Source of the DNA: Candidatus Aminicenantota bacterium
GTDB taxonomy: Bacteria > Acidobacteriota > Aminicenantia > UBA2199
Direction: 5' to 3'
NCBI GenBank assembly: GCA_020355945.1
Contig: CP070627.1
Location: 4,489,598 to 4,511,525 of the forward strand
Length of the DNA: 21,928 nucleotides
Each line of letters starts with the position of its first letter. Within the stretch, counting starts at the first letter, position 1. Below the pieces are notes generated by a model. The model saw only the letters and a list, made by a program, of their open reading frames with translations, did not search any database and had not been told where the DNA came from. This document shows, piece by piece, positions 12,001-15,785 of the stretch. The position numbers and the translations under genes were made by a program.

Positions 12001-13060
12001 ACAGGACTTTATCCGGCCCTTTGATTTAGGGAAACCACCTCTGCTCCGGGTGGGATTAATCAAAATTTCCCCACAAGAACATATATTTATGATGGATATG
12101 CATCACATCATCTCTGACGGTTCCTCTCAATCTTTACTGGTAAAAGAATTAATGGCCCTTTACGCAAAAGAAACATTACCCGGGTTAAGAATCCAGTACA
12201 AAGATTACTCAGAGTGGCAGTACAATAACGGTATCAGGAAAATGTTAAAAATCCAGGAAGAATACTGGCTGAAAGAGTTTGCCGGAGATGTACCGGTTTT
12301 GAATCTACCCACAGATTTTACCAGACCGGGAACGATGCGCTTTGAAGGCAGTATGCTCGATTTTGACATCCATCGCCAGGAATCAAAAGCATTAAAAAAA
12401 ATTGCCATTGAAGAAGAAGTGTCTTTATTTGGGCTGCTGCTGGCAATATTGAATGTACTCATTTCTAAAATTACCGGTCAGGATGACATATCCATCGGAA
12501 CCCAGGTGGCCGGACGCAAGCATACGGACCTGGATAATATAATCGGGGTATTTCTTAATACCCTGGTGCTGCGAAATGATCTCGACAAAAACAACACATT
12601 TAAAGGGTTTCTCCACCAGGTAATGGAACGAACCCTGCAAGCCTTTGAAAACCAGGATTATCCCTTTGAAGACCTGGTGAAAAAAGTTATAGGAAAACGG
12701 GAAATCAGTCGAAACCCCTTATTCGATGTCATGTTGGTGTGGCAAAATTTTGAGACCAATGAAATCAAGATCCCCACCTTAAATTTAAAACCTTATCACT
12801 ATGAACACAAAAGCCGGGCATTGATTGATCTCAGTTTATATGGCTTTGAACTGGAGGGAAAACTGTCATTTACCTTTGAATACAGTACGGAACTCTTCAA
12901 AAAAGAATCAATCGAAAGATTTATCAATTATTTTAAGGAAATTATATCCACGGTCACTGCCAATAAAGAAATAAAATTGAAAGACATCAAAATATCTCAT
13001 CACCTGGGAATGGCAGCGCCTGGGGTTTCCCGGGAAGAAGATGACCAATTCGGATTTTAG
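2..13060 (+). CDS. Multimodular nonribosomal peptide synthetase, 5' end cut by window edge
   Basis: Cytosolic peptide assembly-line enzyme, open in frame from base 2. The first residues read TPNGKVDRKALP, the A10 motif that ends an A domain, so the true start is upstream; a TTG at 98 lies inside the following carrier domain and is not a start. Domain order by nucleotide: A end 2-40, PCP1 92-290, C1 344-1630, A1 1634-3240, PCP2 3260-3500, C2 3560-4880, A2 4890-6650, PCP3 6680-6900, C3 6970-8330, C4 8355-9640, A3 9650-11368, PCP4 11395-11665, C5 11705-13010, then a short acidic tail. All five C domains keep HHxxxDG and all four PCPs keep the phosphopantetheine serine. No epimerization or thioesterase domain is seen. 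Odd features are the C3-C4 tandem, ending on a C domain, and many in-frame DNA repeats. The family call is certain; the product is unknown. Confidence 0.97.
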   Translation, partial: TPNGKVDRKALPKPEIGVESIYAAPVNQIQEKLVEIWSRVLGIEEQRISIDSNFFRLGGHSLNAAIVISKIHKVLNVKLPLVELFNSPTVRGLSAIIAEAAEAGHTTIEPVEKREYYYLSSAQMRLFILHQMEPNHTNYNMWQSLLLEGTGESDVDIIHLEHIFHRLIQRHESMRTSFEIIEDGPVQRIHDQVEFKIESLEGTRGRSPQFAASTIKNFVRPFDLSRAPLLRVGLVKLEEKKYLLITDAHHIISDGASYALLVQDFMALYSGIELTGIRIQYKDYTGWQNKEKESASIKQQEEYWLNQFPGEIPLLNLPIDYPRPPTQSFEGETLYFEIGEKCTKELKSLALEKEVTLFMLFLSITNILLLKLSTQEDIVVGTPAAARRHVDLQPIIGMFVNTLALRNKPSGKKIFNTFLKEIKEKTLAAFENQEYPFEELVEKVSITRDASRNPLFDVMLVIQNVDIAELEIPGLKLKPYEPENRISKFDITLQVVESEAKLLLTLEYCTKLFRKETIHRFIKYLKNIVSSILDDPGQKISQVEILPEEEKNRILYEFNDTAVEYPRGKTIHQLFTEQVEQTPDHISVIGMEHGSWIMEKHLKGTRGLAPLYITYRELNKRSDQLALYLKEKGVKPDTIVGIMLKRSVDMIIGILAILKAGGAYMPIDADYPEDRINFMLGDTRSKVLLAAPETQAKVKAEVEKRFIEIIDISNHPSLSTLTLTSTCQVSPPNLAYVIYTSGSTGKPKGVLVEHASVVNLAYSQKNRFDMNEKDRVLQFSTICFDASVEQIFIALFSGAVLVLIDKVTLMDSSKFETYISNHSITHIHAVPSFLENMRLKDTSQLKRVISGGDVCPVVLARKWCQCCDFYNEYGPTETTVTSIEIKVELVEETLPRLPIGSPINNTTVYLFDQWLKPVPLGVIGELYIGGAGVARGYLNAPELTAEKFLPDSYMSHMSYMSYIYKTGDLARWLWDGELEYLGRIDQQVKIRGFRIEPGEIENRLLHHDEIKETVVLAKEDENNEKYLCAYVVSNNAIPVSELREYLSKGLPDYMIPAYFVRIRKIPLTSNGKIDRKALPVPELQTGENYTAPGDEIEKQLVKIWAQILGRDALHASQLHESIGIHDNFFELGGHSLKATIMAVKIHKALNVKIPLAEIFVNPTIKRLAQTIKAAAVDKYASIKAAEEKEYHELSSAQKRLYILQQMEPGITSYHISGAFELEGVPDIAKLEETFKQLIQRHESFRTSFQLVKGTPVQRIHDHVQFESESLEGTRGLAPLSIAATAFSNPQSATALISSFIRPFDLAQPPLLRVGLRSQEGRERKYILMVDMHHIISDGSSMGVFIKDLMTLYRGEALPGLRIRYKDYSQWHNQAKDSGAINRQETYWLNQLAGEIPVLNLPLDYVRPQVQSFEGKTLHFEFQEECTASLKSLALKEEVTLFMLLLAIINVLLTKLSGQEEIIVGMPVAARRHADLEEIIGMFVNTLVLWNKPVGNKPFNTFLKEVKEKTLNAYENQEYPFEDLVEKVSAPRHVSRNPLFDVIFALQNMEVNEIEIPGLTLKPYQYENKTSKFDLTIIGAETGNKLLFTVEYCTKLFKEETILRFITYFKNLVSSIIDNWKREISGISFIPEQEKQQMLYEFNDTRCGETTDKTLHELFMEQAERTPDHISVIGMDHGAWSMEKHLKGTRGLAPLYITYKELNKRSDQLALHLKGKGVKPDTIVAIMVERSIEMIIGLLGILKAGGAYLPIELGYPEDRINYMLSDSSAKLLVTTSILAKEGERARSWEGEKIFIDLENRLACSTFGNSPLERGAPKGRGVSEPAANLAYIIYTSGTTGKPKGNLTTHANVIRVVKDTNYIELTGNDRILQLSNYAFDGSVFDIYGALLNGSVLVLVDRERVLELDRLAALIRQQQITAFFVTTALFNTLIDMQIDCFAHVKKVLFGGERVSLEHARKALEYLGKGRVIHVYGPTETTVYATYYFIDRIEEGAVTVPIGLPITNTTAYILDAYLQLVPIGVTGEFYIGGEGLARGYLNQPELTAEKFDHDLWDYWDYHDKKEAHELTRIRIIPNQKFLQWGPGGAVFSKSAPPGRRRQKIYKTGDLVRRLLDGNIEFIGRIDGQIKIRGFRIELGEVESRLLGYNEIKEAVVLARENESGEKYLCAYFVSNNHIPGSGLREYLSKALPDYMIPSYFLQLEKIPLTPNGKVDRKALPEPEFKTEEDYAAPRNEIEERLVGIWQEVLGLEPVEFSKIGIDDNFFELGGHSLKATILISKIHKMFNVKIPLVEIFKKPTIRGLSGYISGAGDAGEDKYVSIKKAEKKEYYPLSLAQQRFYILHQLNPGTLAFNIPVQIPLAEDIDEERLEKALCQLIRRHESLRTSFEIIDDQPVQRIHEGNYKLQITRYPAGAPDKDGAVHLEPAARSSQVVTSIITNFIRPFDLSQAPLLRIGLIKAGNGKHILLVDMHHIISDGFSTQLLLRDFLALYAGKELPRLRLQYKDFSGWQNQQIQSVEMKKHEEYWLNHLNGHLPVLNLPYDYPRQDHQSYKGNTITISLGQELTGQVNRLMQETGTTLFMVLLAAYTILLSRYSGSKDIIIGSPIARRNHADVENIIGLLIGAVMMRNFPESGKPFINFLTEVRKNTLDAYEHQAYPFEELLKKLDYEEEPGLNPISRVELIVQNIFDSSSSNPSNWSTLFDLSHSHSQEDYSFNTSKLDLSLIAFEQAGDIILNFAYSTDLFKAQTIERFAGYLVTLLGQVVEHPGIMLSDLDIVSPGEKRMVIGSIETCYPLSHAQKRIYYLEKIYPNTACHTLTFSIRYNEILARPLLEKAINQAILKNDGLRLRIVEFDIQEEPLQYISSFEPYPLKSVEEDVQQWIEADVGKPFQLINGRLFDFAYLKFNEKQSGYYMKLHHIVSDGWTHLLLAAEINGIYWNLKSGKPIDNTLPPSYIHYINHEKEYLRSFQAQKDREFWFNTLLPLPEEVHLSSLKKENENPRDISAISTIFNIPNDLRTQLHQYCKNRGTSIYKVLLCALSVYIYRVTGIDDVVIGSANHGRASASHKRTVGMFVSTIPLRIKTGHTMDFRGFVEKTGQEVNHILKNHQKYPFDRLSTELKGVTGVDPGYLLNISLIGHPDMKEGKFKMRYHFPGYESTPLTIHINAANRDIHGVLELEWVYQPGRFSDEDIPRMHQGLVNILKDALNHPGKKLPGIELVSKEEKEKILYQFNDTASTVLYPEDKVVNQLFEEQVKRTPDHISVIGMGHGAWSMEKHLKGTRGLGVRRTQPIKENVSITYRELNRKSNQLAYLLKEKGVKPDTIVGVMVERSVEMIIGLLGILKAGSAYLPIEPDYPEERINYMLADSSAKLLVTTSILAKEGERARRWEGEKIFIDVENRLACPTFGNSPLERGAPKGRGVSKPAANLAYIIYTSGTTGKPKGVVVEHGNLITYLNAFANEFQLHANDIVIQQASFAFDAFVEEMYPVLIKGGRLAIPAKKDIQDMDRLSGFIAKHNVTMITCSPLMLNELNQRPLISGSSIRIFISGGDRLKASYVDRLVQMGNAVVYNTYGPTETTVCASYYRCSSLDNVGSPGVSIGKPITNYRVYILDSYGNLLPVGVTGELCVTGAGVARGYLNHPEMTAEKFDRDKRKKVPGKRINRSYKSYRSYISKKIYKTGDLARWQWDGTIEFIGRIDGQVKIRGFRIELEEIESQLSGHTEIDQAVVLSKEDQTAEKYLCAYFVSRRAIPVSELRDYLLKALPDYMIPAYFVRLEEIPLTANGKVDRKALPVPELQPGENYAAPGDEIEKQLVKIWAQIIGRDALHASQSHASQLHESIGIHDNFFELGGHSLKATIMAAKIHKTLNVKIPLAEIFTNPTIKKLAQTIKAGAANKYTSISPAEKKEYYLLSSSQERLYMLQQMKTEAVIYNMPGVFLLEGKINRKKLEQIFYRLINRHESLRTCFILLAGEIYQGIRQSIDFEIEYHSAGCTVQGPGRRARIIQDFIRPFDLGKPPLLRVGLIKISPQEHIFMMDMHHIISDGSSQSLLVKELMALYAKETLPGLRIQYKDYSEWQYNNGIRKMLKIQEEYWLKEFAGDVPVLNLPTDFTRPGTMRFEGSMLDFDIHRQESKALKKIAIEEEVSLFGLLLAILNVLISKITGQDDISIGTQVAGRKHTDLDNIIGVFLNTLVLRNDLDKNNTFKGFLHQVMERTLQAFENQDYPFEDLVKKVIGKREISRNPLFDVMLVWQNFETNEIKIPTLNLKPYHYEHKSRALIDLSLYGFELEGKLSFTFEYSTELFKKESIERFINYFKEIISTVTANKEIKLKDIKISHHLGMAAPGVSREEDDQFGF
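92..290 (+). other. Peptidyl carrier domain PCP1
   Basis: Thiolation domain that holds the growing chain on a phosphopantetheine arm. The motif FFRLGGHSLNAA is present, with the modified serine at 182-184. It follows the A10 motif of the A domain cut by the left edge, so it carries that unseen domain's amino acid. Confidence 0.93.
599..635 (+). repeat. Hairpin repeat copy 1 (variant) plus 7-bp array, in C1
   Basis: Diverged copy of the GTRGLAPL hairpin, read here as LEGTRGRSPQF. It runs into three 7-bp units (ggcgcag, cccgcaa, ttcgcag at 615-635). It lies in the C-domain loop between the QRIHD segment and the RPFDLS segment. Confidence 0.75.
1771..1798 (+). repeat. 7-bp tandem array, 4 units, A1 entry loop
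   Basis: Four units of catggan (catggag, catggat, catggat, catggag). Read as part of GMEHGSWIMEK, just before the TYRELN motif. Confidence 0.9.
1813..1834 (+). repeat. Hairpin repeat copy 2, in A1
   Basis: Arms caaggggg and cccccttg around a short loop, read as GTRGLAPL. It directly follows the catggan array. Confidence 0.9.
2082..2183 (+). repeat. Inverted pair of 6-bp arrays, A1 loop before A3 motif
   Basis: The left arm (2082-2110) is built of aaggct/aaggtt units. The right arm (2156-2183) is built of aacctt/aacctc units in the opposite sense, with about 45 nt between. The arms pair at roughly 21 of 26 positions counted by eye. Confidence 0.8.
2851..2889 (+). repeat. 9-bp tandem array in A1, before YKTGD
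   Basis: Units tgactccta, tatgtccca, tatgtccta, tatgtccta; read as SYMSHMSYMSY between TAEKF and YKTGDL. Confidence 0.9.
3231..3545 (+). repeat. PCP2 block nearly identical to the PCP4 block
   Basis: Runs from the A10 end through PCP2 and matches 11358-11687 with only scattered changes and one 15-bp size difference. It contains a 21-bp palindrome (arms gagacgca and tgcgtctc, 3330-3350). Confidence 0.88.
3817..3840 (+). repeat. Hairpin repeat copy 3, in C2
   Basis: The fullest copy, with arms gacaaggggg and cccccttgtc around cttg, read LEGTRGLAPL. It is in the same C-domain loop as copy 1. Two 7-bp units (cccgcaa, tctgcaa) follow at 3865-3878. Confidence 0.92.
5020..5047 (+). repeat. 7-bp tandem array, 4 units, A2 entry loop
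   Basis: catggac followed by three catggag units. It is at the same place in A2 as the 1771 array in A1. The surrounding 171 bp (4993-5163) is near-identical to 1744-1914. Confidence 0.9.
5062..5083 (+). repeat. Hairpin repeat copy 4, in A2
   Basis: Same arms and same reading frame (GTRGLAPL) as copy 2, again directly after the catggan array. Confidence 0.9.
5391..5453 (+). repeat. Three-hairpin element, A2 loop before A3 motif
   Basis: Three adjacent hairpins: arms agaacaggc/gcctgttct (5391-5410), cccctc/gagggg (5424-5439) and gcccc/ggggc (5441-5453). Read in frame as ENRLACSTFGN and PLERGAPKGRG. The wider block 5294-5505 is near-identical to 10085-10296. Confidence 0.9.
6140..6297 (+). 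repeat. Composite repeat insert in A2, with 38-bp palindrome
   Basis: An extra stretch of about 50 codons between TAEKF and KIYKTGDL. It holds 9-bp units (atgggatta, ttgggatta, 6151-6168), two cacgaatta-type units (6188-6206) and a palindrome at 6242-6279. The palindrome's 11-bp arms (ccaggggggg-c and g-ccccccctgg) are perfect, with an inner T-run/A-run. Confidence 0.87.
6970..8330 (+). other. Condensation domain C3, first of a back-to-back pair
   Basis: Begins YPLSLAQQRFYILHQLNPG and has an intact HHIISDG at 7400-7420, followed by FS rather than the pattern usual for epimerization domains. It extends through the C-terminal C motifs (YPFEELLKKL, NPISRVELIVQN). It ends with the usual C-to-A linker start (DIVSPGEKRMVI), where an A domain would normally begin, but runs straight into another C domain. 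The loop before the catalytic motif carries 7-bp arrays at 7191-7211 and 7262-7282. Confidence 0.9.
7191..7282 (+). repeat. Two 7-bp arrays in the C3 loop
   Basis: Three gaaatta/caaatta units at 7191-7211 and three cccgcag/ttcgcag units at 7262-7282. This is the loop that holds the hairpin repeat in C1 and C2. Confidence 0.85.
8355..9640 (+). other. Condensation domain C4, divergent subtype, second of the pair
   Basis: Begins CYPLSHAQKRIYYLEKIYP and has HHIVSDGW at 8738-8761. Its body differs clearly from C1, C2, C3 and C5, for example FSIRYNE, MFVSTIPLRIKT and YPFDRLSTELKG. It carries none of the repeat inserts seen in C1-C3. It is followed by a normal C-A linker (LVSKEEKEKILYQFN) and A3, so it is probably the working C domain of the A3 module. 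A subtype tree of C domains (LCL, DCL, starter, dual) is needed to place it. Confidence 0.88.
9784..9811 (+). repeat. 7-bp tandem array, 4 units, A3 entry loop
   Basis: catgggg then three catggag units, read GMGHGAWSMEK. It is the third array at this position, again with four units. Confidence 0.9.
9826..9855 (+). repeat. Hairpin repeat copy 5 (diverged), in A3
   Basis: The left arm is kept (acaagggggcttg) but the right half is replaced by a different hairpin, ggtgc-ggc-gcacc; read GTRGLGVRRTQP. Confidence 0.75.
10182..10244 (+). repeat. Three-hairpin element, A3-domain copy
   Basis: Second copy of the 5391-5453 element at the matching loop of A3, with one base change in the first stem. It lies inside the shared block 10085-10296. 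Confidence 0.9.
10974..11000 (+). repeat. 9-bp tandem array in A3, before YKTGD
   Basis: Units ataggtctt, ataagtcct, ataggtcct; read RSYKSYRSYI. It is the same loop and the same general sequence type as the 2851 array in A1. Confidence 0.87.
11358..11687 (+). repeat. PCP4 block nearly identical to PCP2 block, with 15-bp duplication
   Basis: Matches 3231-3545. At 11467-11496 a 15-bp unit containing catgcgtctcaat is present twice, against once in PCP2. This adds five residues (HASQSHASQLHES against HASQLHES). Confidence 0.88.
11705..13010 (+). other. C-terminal condensation domain C5
   Basis: Begins YYLLSSSQERLYMLQQMK, has HHIISDG at 12101-12121 and ends near EIKLKDIKISHH. The protein then stops after a short tail, GMAAPGVSREEDDQFGF. 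There is no A domain after it in this gene. It most likely works in trans with A4-PCP5 of gene 2, joining the PCP4-bound chain to the A4 residue. The shared module would thus be split between two proteins at the C-A junction. Confidence 0.9.
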
Positions 13061-13063
13061 GAG
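13059..13063 (+). promoter_or_regulatory. Ribosome binding site that decides the start of gene 2
   Basis: AGGAG overlaps the TAG stop of gene 1 and lies 7 nt before ATG 13071. The alternative in-frame ATG at 13041 sits inside the end of gene 1 with only a weaker GGAAGAAG before it. I therefore choose 13071, giving MSERNYDKLAAAADQ. The arrangement suggests translational coupling to gene 1. Confidence 0.75.
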
Positions 13064-13070
13064 AAAAGAA

Positions 13071-15785
13071 ATGTCGGAACGGAATTATGATAAGCTGGCC
13101 GCTGCTGCCGACCAGAATGTCAAAGAGAAAGATTTTTGGCTGGCTGAGCTGGCCGGGGACCTGGTGAAAACCGGGTTTCCTTATGACCATAAAAATAAAA
13201 TCAATCACCTGGAGACGCATTGCCTGCCTCTCTGTTTTCCCCAGGACCAATCATCGTGGTTAATGCAGTTAAGCAAAGGCTCGGACGTAAAGCTGCATAT
13301 GATACTGACCGCCATTTTGGTGCTGTTATTAAATAAATATACCGGACATAACGATATCATCATTGGTGCACCTATTTACAAACAGGAAGCGGATATCGAC
13401 TTTATCAATACAGTCTTGATGCTTCGGCATCAAATCCACGAGTACATGACTTTTAAAGAATTATTACTGCAGGTAAAGGAAAAAATCACCCGCACAGCGG
13501 AACACCAAAATTACCCGGTGGAAATATTACTGGAACAGCTTAATATACCTTATGAAACCAGGGCAAATGATTTCCCGCTGTTTGATATTGCCATCATGCA
13601 TGAAAATATCCATTATAAGAGGTATCTCCAATATATTCCTTATCATTTGCTGTTCTCTTTTAAAAGAACAGATGAGCAGGTTGAAGGGGTCCTGGAATAT
13701 CATCCCGGGTTGTACCGGGAATCTACAATCAAGCAAACTATCAGTCATTATAACCGGTTGTTAAGCCAGGTGCTTTTTAACCCGGACATGCTGTTATCCA
13801 ACTGCGAAATATTGTCAGAAGAGGAAAAACAGCGGATATTAATCGATTTTAACAACACTTCGGCAGGGTACCCGGGGGATAAGACCCTTCATGAATGTTT
13901 TGCCAGGCAAGTGGAAAATACCCCGGACCACATTGCCCTGGTAAGTGAAGAGCTTTTACAAGACTTCCAATTAACCTACCGGGAATTAAACCAAAGGGCC
14001 AATCAATTGGCACATTTCTTGAGAAATAGGGGTGTCAAGCCGGATCATGTTGTGGCCCTGATGGTAGAAAAATCTCTGGAGATGATGGTAGGCATATTGG
14101 GAATACTGAAAACCGGGGCTGCTTATTTACCGATTGAGCTGGCCTATCCCTCCAGCCGCATCGAATACATGTTAAATGAGAGCGGGGCAAACGTTTTATT
14201 AACCTACGGTCAAAATCCATTATCCGCCAAAGTAACAGGAACCCCGGTATTGGCCCGGGAAATCATTGATATTTTTTCCCCTGGCATTTATAAAACCGGT
14301 TGCCCTGGTTTAAATGGTATCGGTGCACCGGTAAATGCGGCTTATATTATCTATACTTCCGGCAGTACCGGGAGGCCCAAAGGGGTAATCGTGGAGCACC
14401 GGAATGTGATGGCTTATTTGCAGGCATTTGATAACGAATTTGAAATATCGGTCCGGGATACGGCCCTCCAGCAGGCATCGTACTCTTTTGATGCCTTTGT
14501 GGAAGAGGTATATCCGCTCTTGTTTAAAGGTGGAAAAGTCGCCATATGTCCCAGATATGTGCTCCTGGACAGCCAGGTACTGGAGCGATTTATCCTTAAG
14601 CATGATATTACGTTTATCAGTGTTTCTCCTTTATTATTAAATGAAATCAATCAACTGCCCGGTACCGGCAGTATCCGCATATTCATCAGCGGCGGGGATG
14701 AATTAAAAAAAGAATATATAACCAACTTGTTAGAGAGGGGCAGTGTTTACAATACCTATGGTCCAACAGAGGCCGCGGTTTGTGCCACTTACCAGCGGTG
14801 TTCCCCGGAAGACAATGCCAACCTGTCTATTGGTAAACCCATTGCCAATTATCGAGTGTTTATCCTGGATTCCCATTGTCGTTTGGTGCCCATCGGGGTA
14901 CCCGGTGAGTTGTGTATTGCCGGTCCAGGTGTAACCAGGGGATATTTAAACCGGCCTGAATTAACAGCAGAAAGGTTCTTAGAGGGGACAAGGGGGCTTG
15001 CCCCCTTGCCTGATTATAGTACAATCTATCGCAGCGGAGACAAAGCTCGCTGGTTTCCCGACGGCAGTATCGAATTTCTGGGCCGCATCGATAAGCAAGT
15101 AAAAATCAGGGGATTCAGGATTGAATTGGGTGAGATAGAGAATCAGCTTTTGCAGCATGAAGACATCAGTGCTGCCTTAGTCCTGGTAAAAGATATAAAC
15201 AAGAACAAGACAGGTGGAAGCCATGGGGAGCAGCGGCAGTTATGTGCGTATATTGCGGCCCGGCAGGAGTTATCCGTACCCGGGTTAAGAGAGTATTTAT
15301 TAAAGCACTTGCCGGATTACATGGTACCTTCTTATTATGTGTTGTTGGAGCGGATGCCCTTGACTCCGAACGGGAAACCCGCCCTCAACGTATTAGAGGG
15401 TTATGAACCCATCCCGGGTACCGGTGCGGAGTATATCGCGCCGGCCAATGACACGGAAATTACCATCGCCGAAATCTGGAAAGAGCTGCTTCACCTGGAT
15501 AAAGTAAGTATACATGACAATTTCTTTGATCTTGGCGGCAATTCCATGCTGCTGCTTAAAGCCACCAATAAACTCAGGGAGGCTTTTAAATTTAAAGGGG
15601 ATATACCTTTTACGGTCATGTTTCAATATACCACGATCCATTCATTATACGAGTATTTGAACCAGGCAGAAGTGGAGAGCATTGATTCAAACAAAAAATA
15701 CAACCAGCAGGCTGAAACGTTAAACAAAGGTAAAAACCGGATGAAAAAGTTTATAAGACAGGCAAAGGAGGCGAACGATGAGTGA
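13071..15785 (+). CDS. NRPS: N-terminal half C domain, adenylation, carrier
   Basis: A 904-residue protein from ATG 13071. Residues about 1-260 match only the C-terminal half of a condensation domain: KDFWLAELAGDL aligns with the post-catalytic YWL..LAG segment, followed by NDIIIGAPI, HQNYPVEILLEQL and FPLFDIAIMHEN. The half bearing HHxxxDG is absent. A4 follows with AYIIYTSGSTGRPKGV at 14340-14387, FDAFVEE, YGPTEAAVCA and YRSGD; its pocket reads D-A-E-S-I-G-T-V-C-K, lysine-like by recall. The A10 motif is altered to NGKPALNVLEG but keeps the lysine. The carrier has LGGNS with Ser825 (15543-15545), then a polar tail rich in Lys and Glu that may dock onto the KS of gene 3. It sits between gene 1, which ends in a C domain, and a KS-initiated gene, so it adds the last amino acid before the polyketide step. 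Confidence 0.95.
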   Translation: MSERNYDKLAAAADQNVKEKDFWLAELAGDLVKTGFPYDHKNKINHLETHCLPLCFPQDQSSWLMQLSKGSDVKLHMILTAILVLLLNKYTGHNDIIIGAPIYKQEADIDFINTVLMLRHQIHEYMTFKELLLQVKEKITRTAEHQNYPVEILLEQLNIPYETRANDFPLFDIAIMHENIHYKRYLQYIPYHLLFSFKRTDEQVEGVLEYHPGLYRESTIKQTISHYNRLLSQVLFNPDMLLSNCEILSEEEKQRILIDFNNTSAGYPGDKTLHECFARQVENTPDHIALVSEELLQDFQLTYRELNQRANQLAHFLRNRGVKPDHVVALMVEKSLEMMVGILGILKTGAAYLPIELAYPSSRIEYMLNESGANVLLTYGQNPLSAKVTGTPVLAREIIDIFSPGIYKTGCPGLNGIGAPVNAAYIIYTSGSTGRPKGVIVEHRNVMAYLQAFDNEFEISVRDTALQQASYSFDAFVEEVYPLLFKGGKVAICPRYVLLDSQVLERFILKHDITFISVSPLLLNEINQLPGTGSIRIFISGGDELKKEYITNLLERGSVYNTYGPTEAAVCATYQRCSPEDNANLSIGKPIANYRVFILDSHCRLVPIGVPGELCIAGPGVTRGYLNRPELTAERFLEGTRGLAPLPDYSTIYRSGDKARWFPDGSIEFLGRIDKQVKIRGFRIELGEIENQLLQHEDISAALVLVKDINKNKTGGSHGEQRQLCAYIAARQELSVPGLREYLLKHLPDYMVPSYYVLLERMPLTPNGKPALNVLEGYEPIPGTGAEYIAPANDTEITIAEIWKELLHLDKVSIHDNFFDLGGNSMLLLKATNKLREAFKFKGDIPFTVMFQYTTIHSLYEYLNQAEVESIDSNKKYNQQAETLNKGKNRMKKFIRQAKEANDE
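13110..13840 (+). other. Half condensation domain lacking the HHxxxDG lobe
   Basis: Only the second, acceptor-side lobe of the C fold is present, aligning along its length with C5 from EEYWLKEFAGDV onward. No HHxxxDG can be found in frame between the start codon and this segment, and the bases upstream in this frame belong to the end of gene 1. It cannot catalyse condensation on its own. It may be a docking or structural piece that receives C5 of gene 1, or a remnant. I have an impression that similar half-C starts occur in Firmicutes NRPSs, but cannot check it. Confidence 0.85.
14987..15008 (+). repeat. Hairpin repeat copy 6, in A4 of gene 2
   Basis: Same arms and frame (LEGTRGLAPL), placed between TAERF and YRSGD, the loop that holds 9-bp arrays in A1 and A3. 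Confidence 0.92.
15764..15771 (+). promoter_or_regulatory. Ribosome binding site of gene 3
   Basis: AAAGGAGG, 6 nt before ATG 15778, lies within the last codons of gene 2. Gene 3 starts 8 nt before gene 2 ends, so translation of the two is probably coupled. Confidence 0.85.

Noticed and set aside
13041..13043. ATG 13041 as start of gene 2
   Set aside because: In frame, but it overlaps the end of gene 1 and has a weaker ribosome binding site than ATG 13071, which has AGGAG 7 nt before it. It stays possible.
13010..13110. Frameshift or broken gene joining gene 1 and gene 2
   Set aside because: C5 is complete and is followed by a stop and a good ribosome binding site. The half C of gene 2 duplicates rather than continues C5, so a simple frameshift does not restore one domain.
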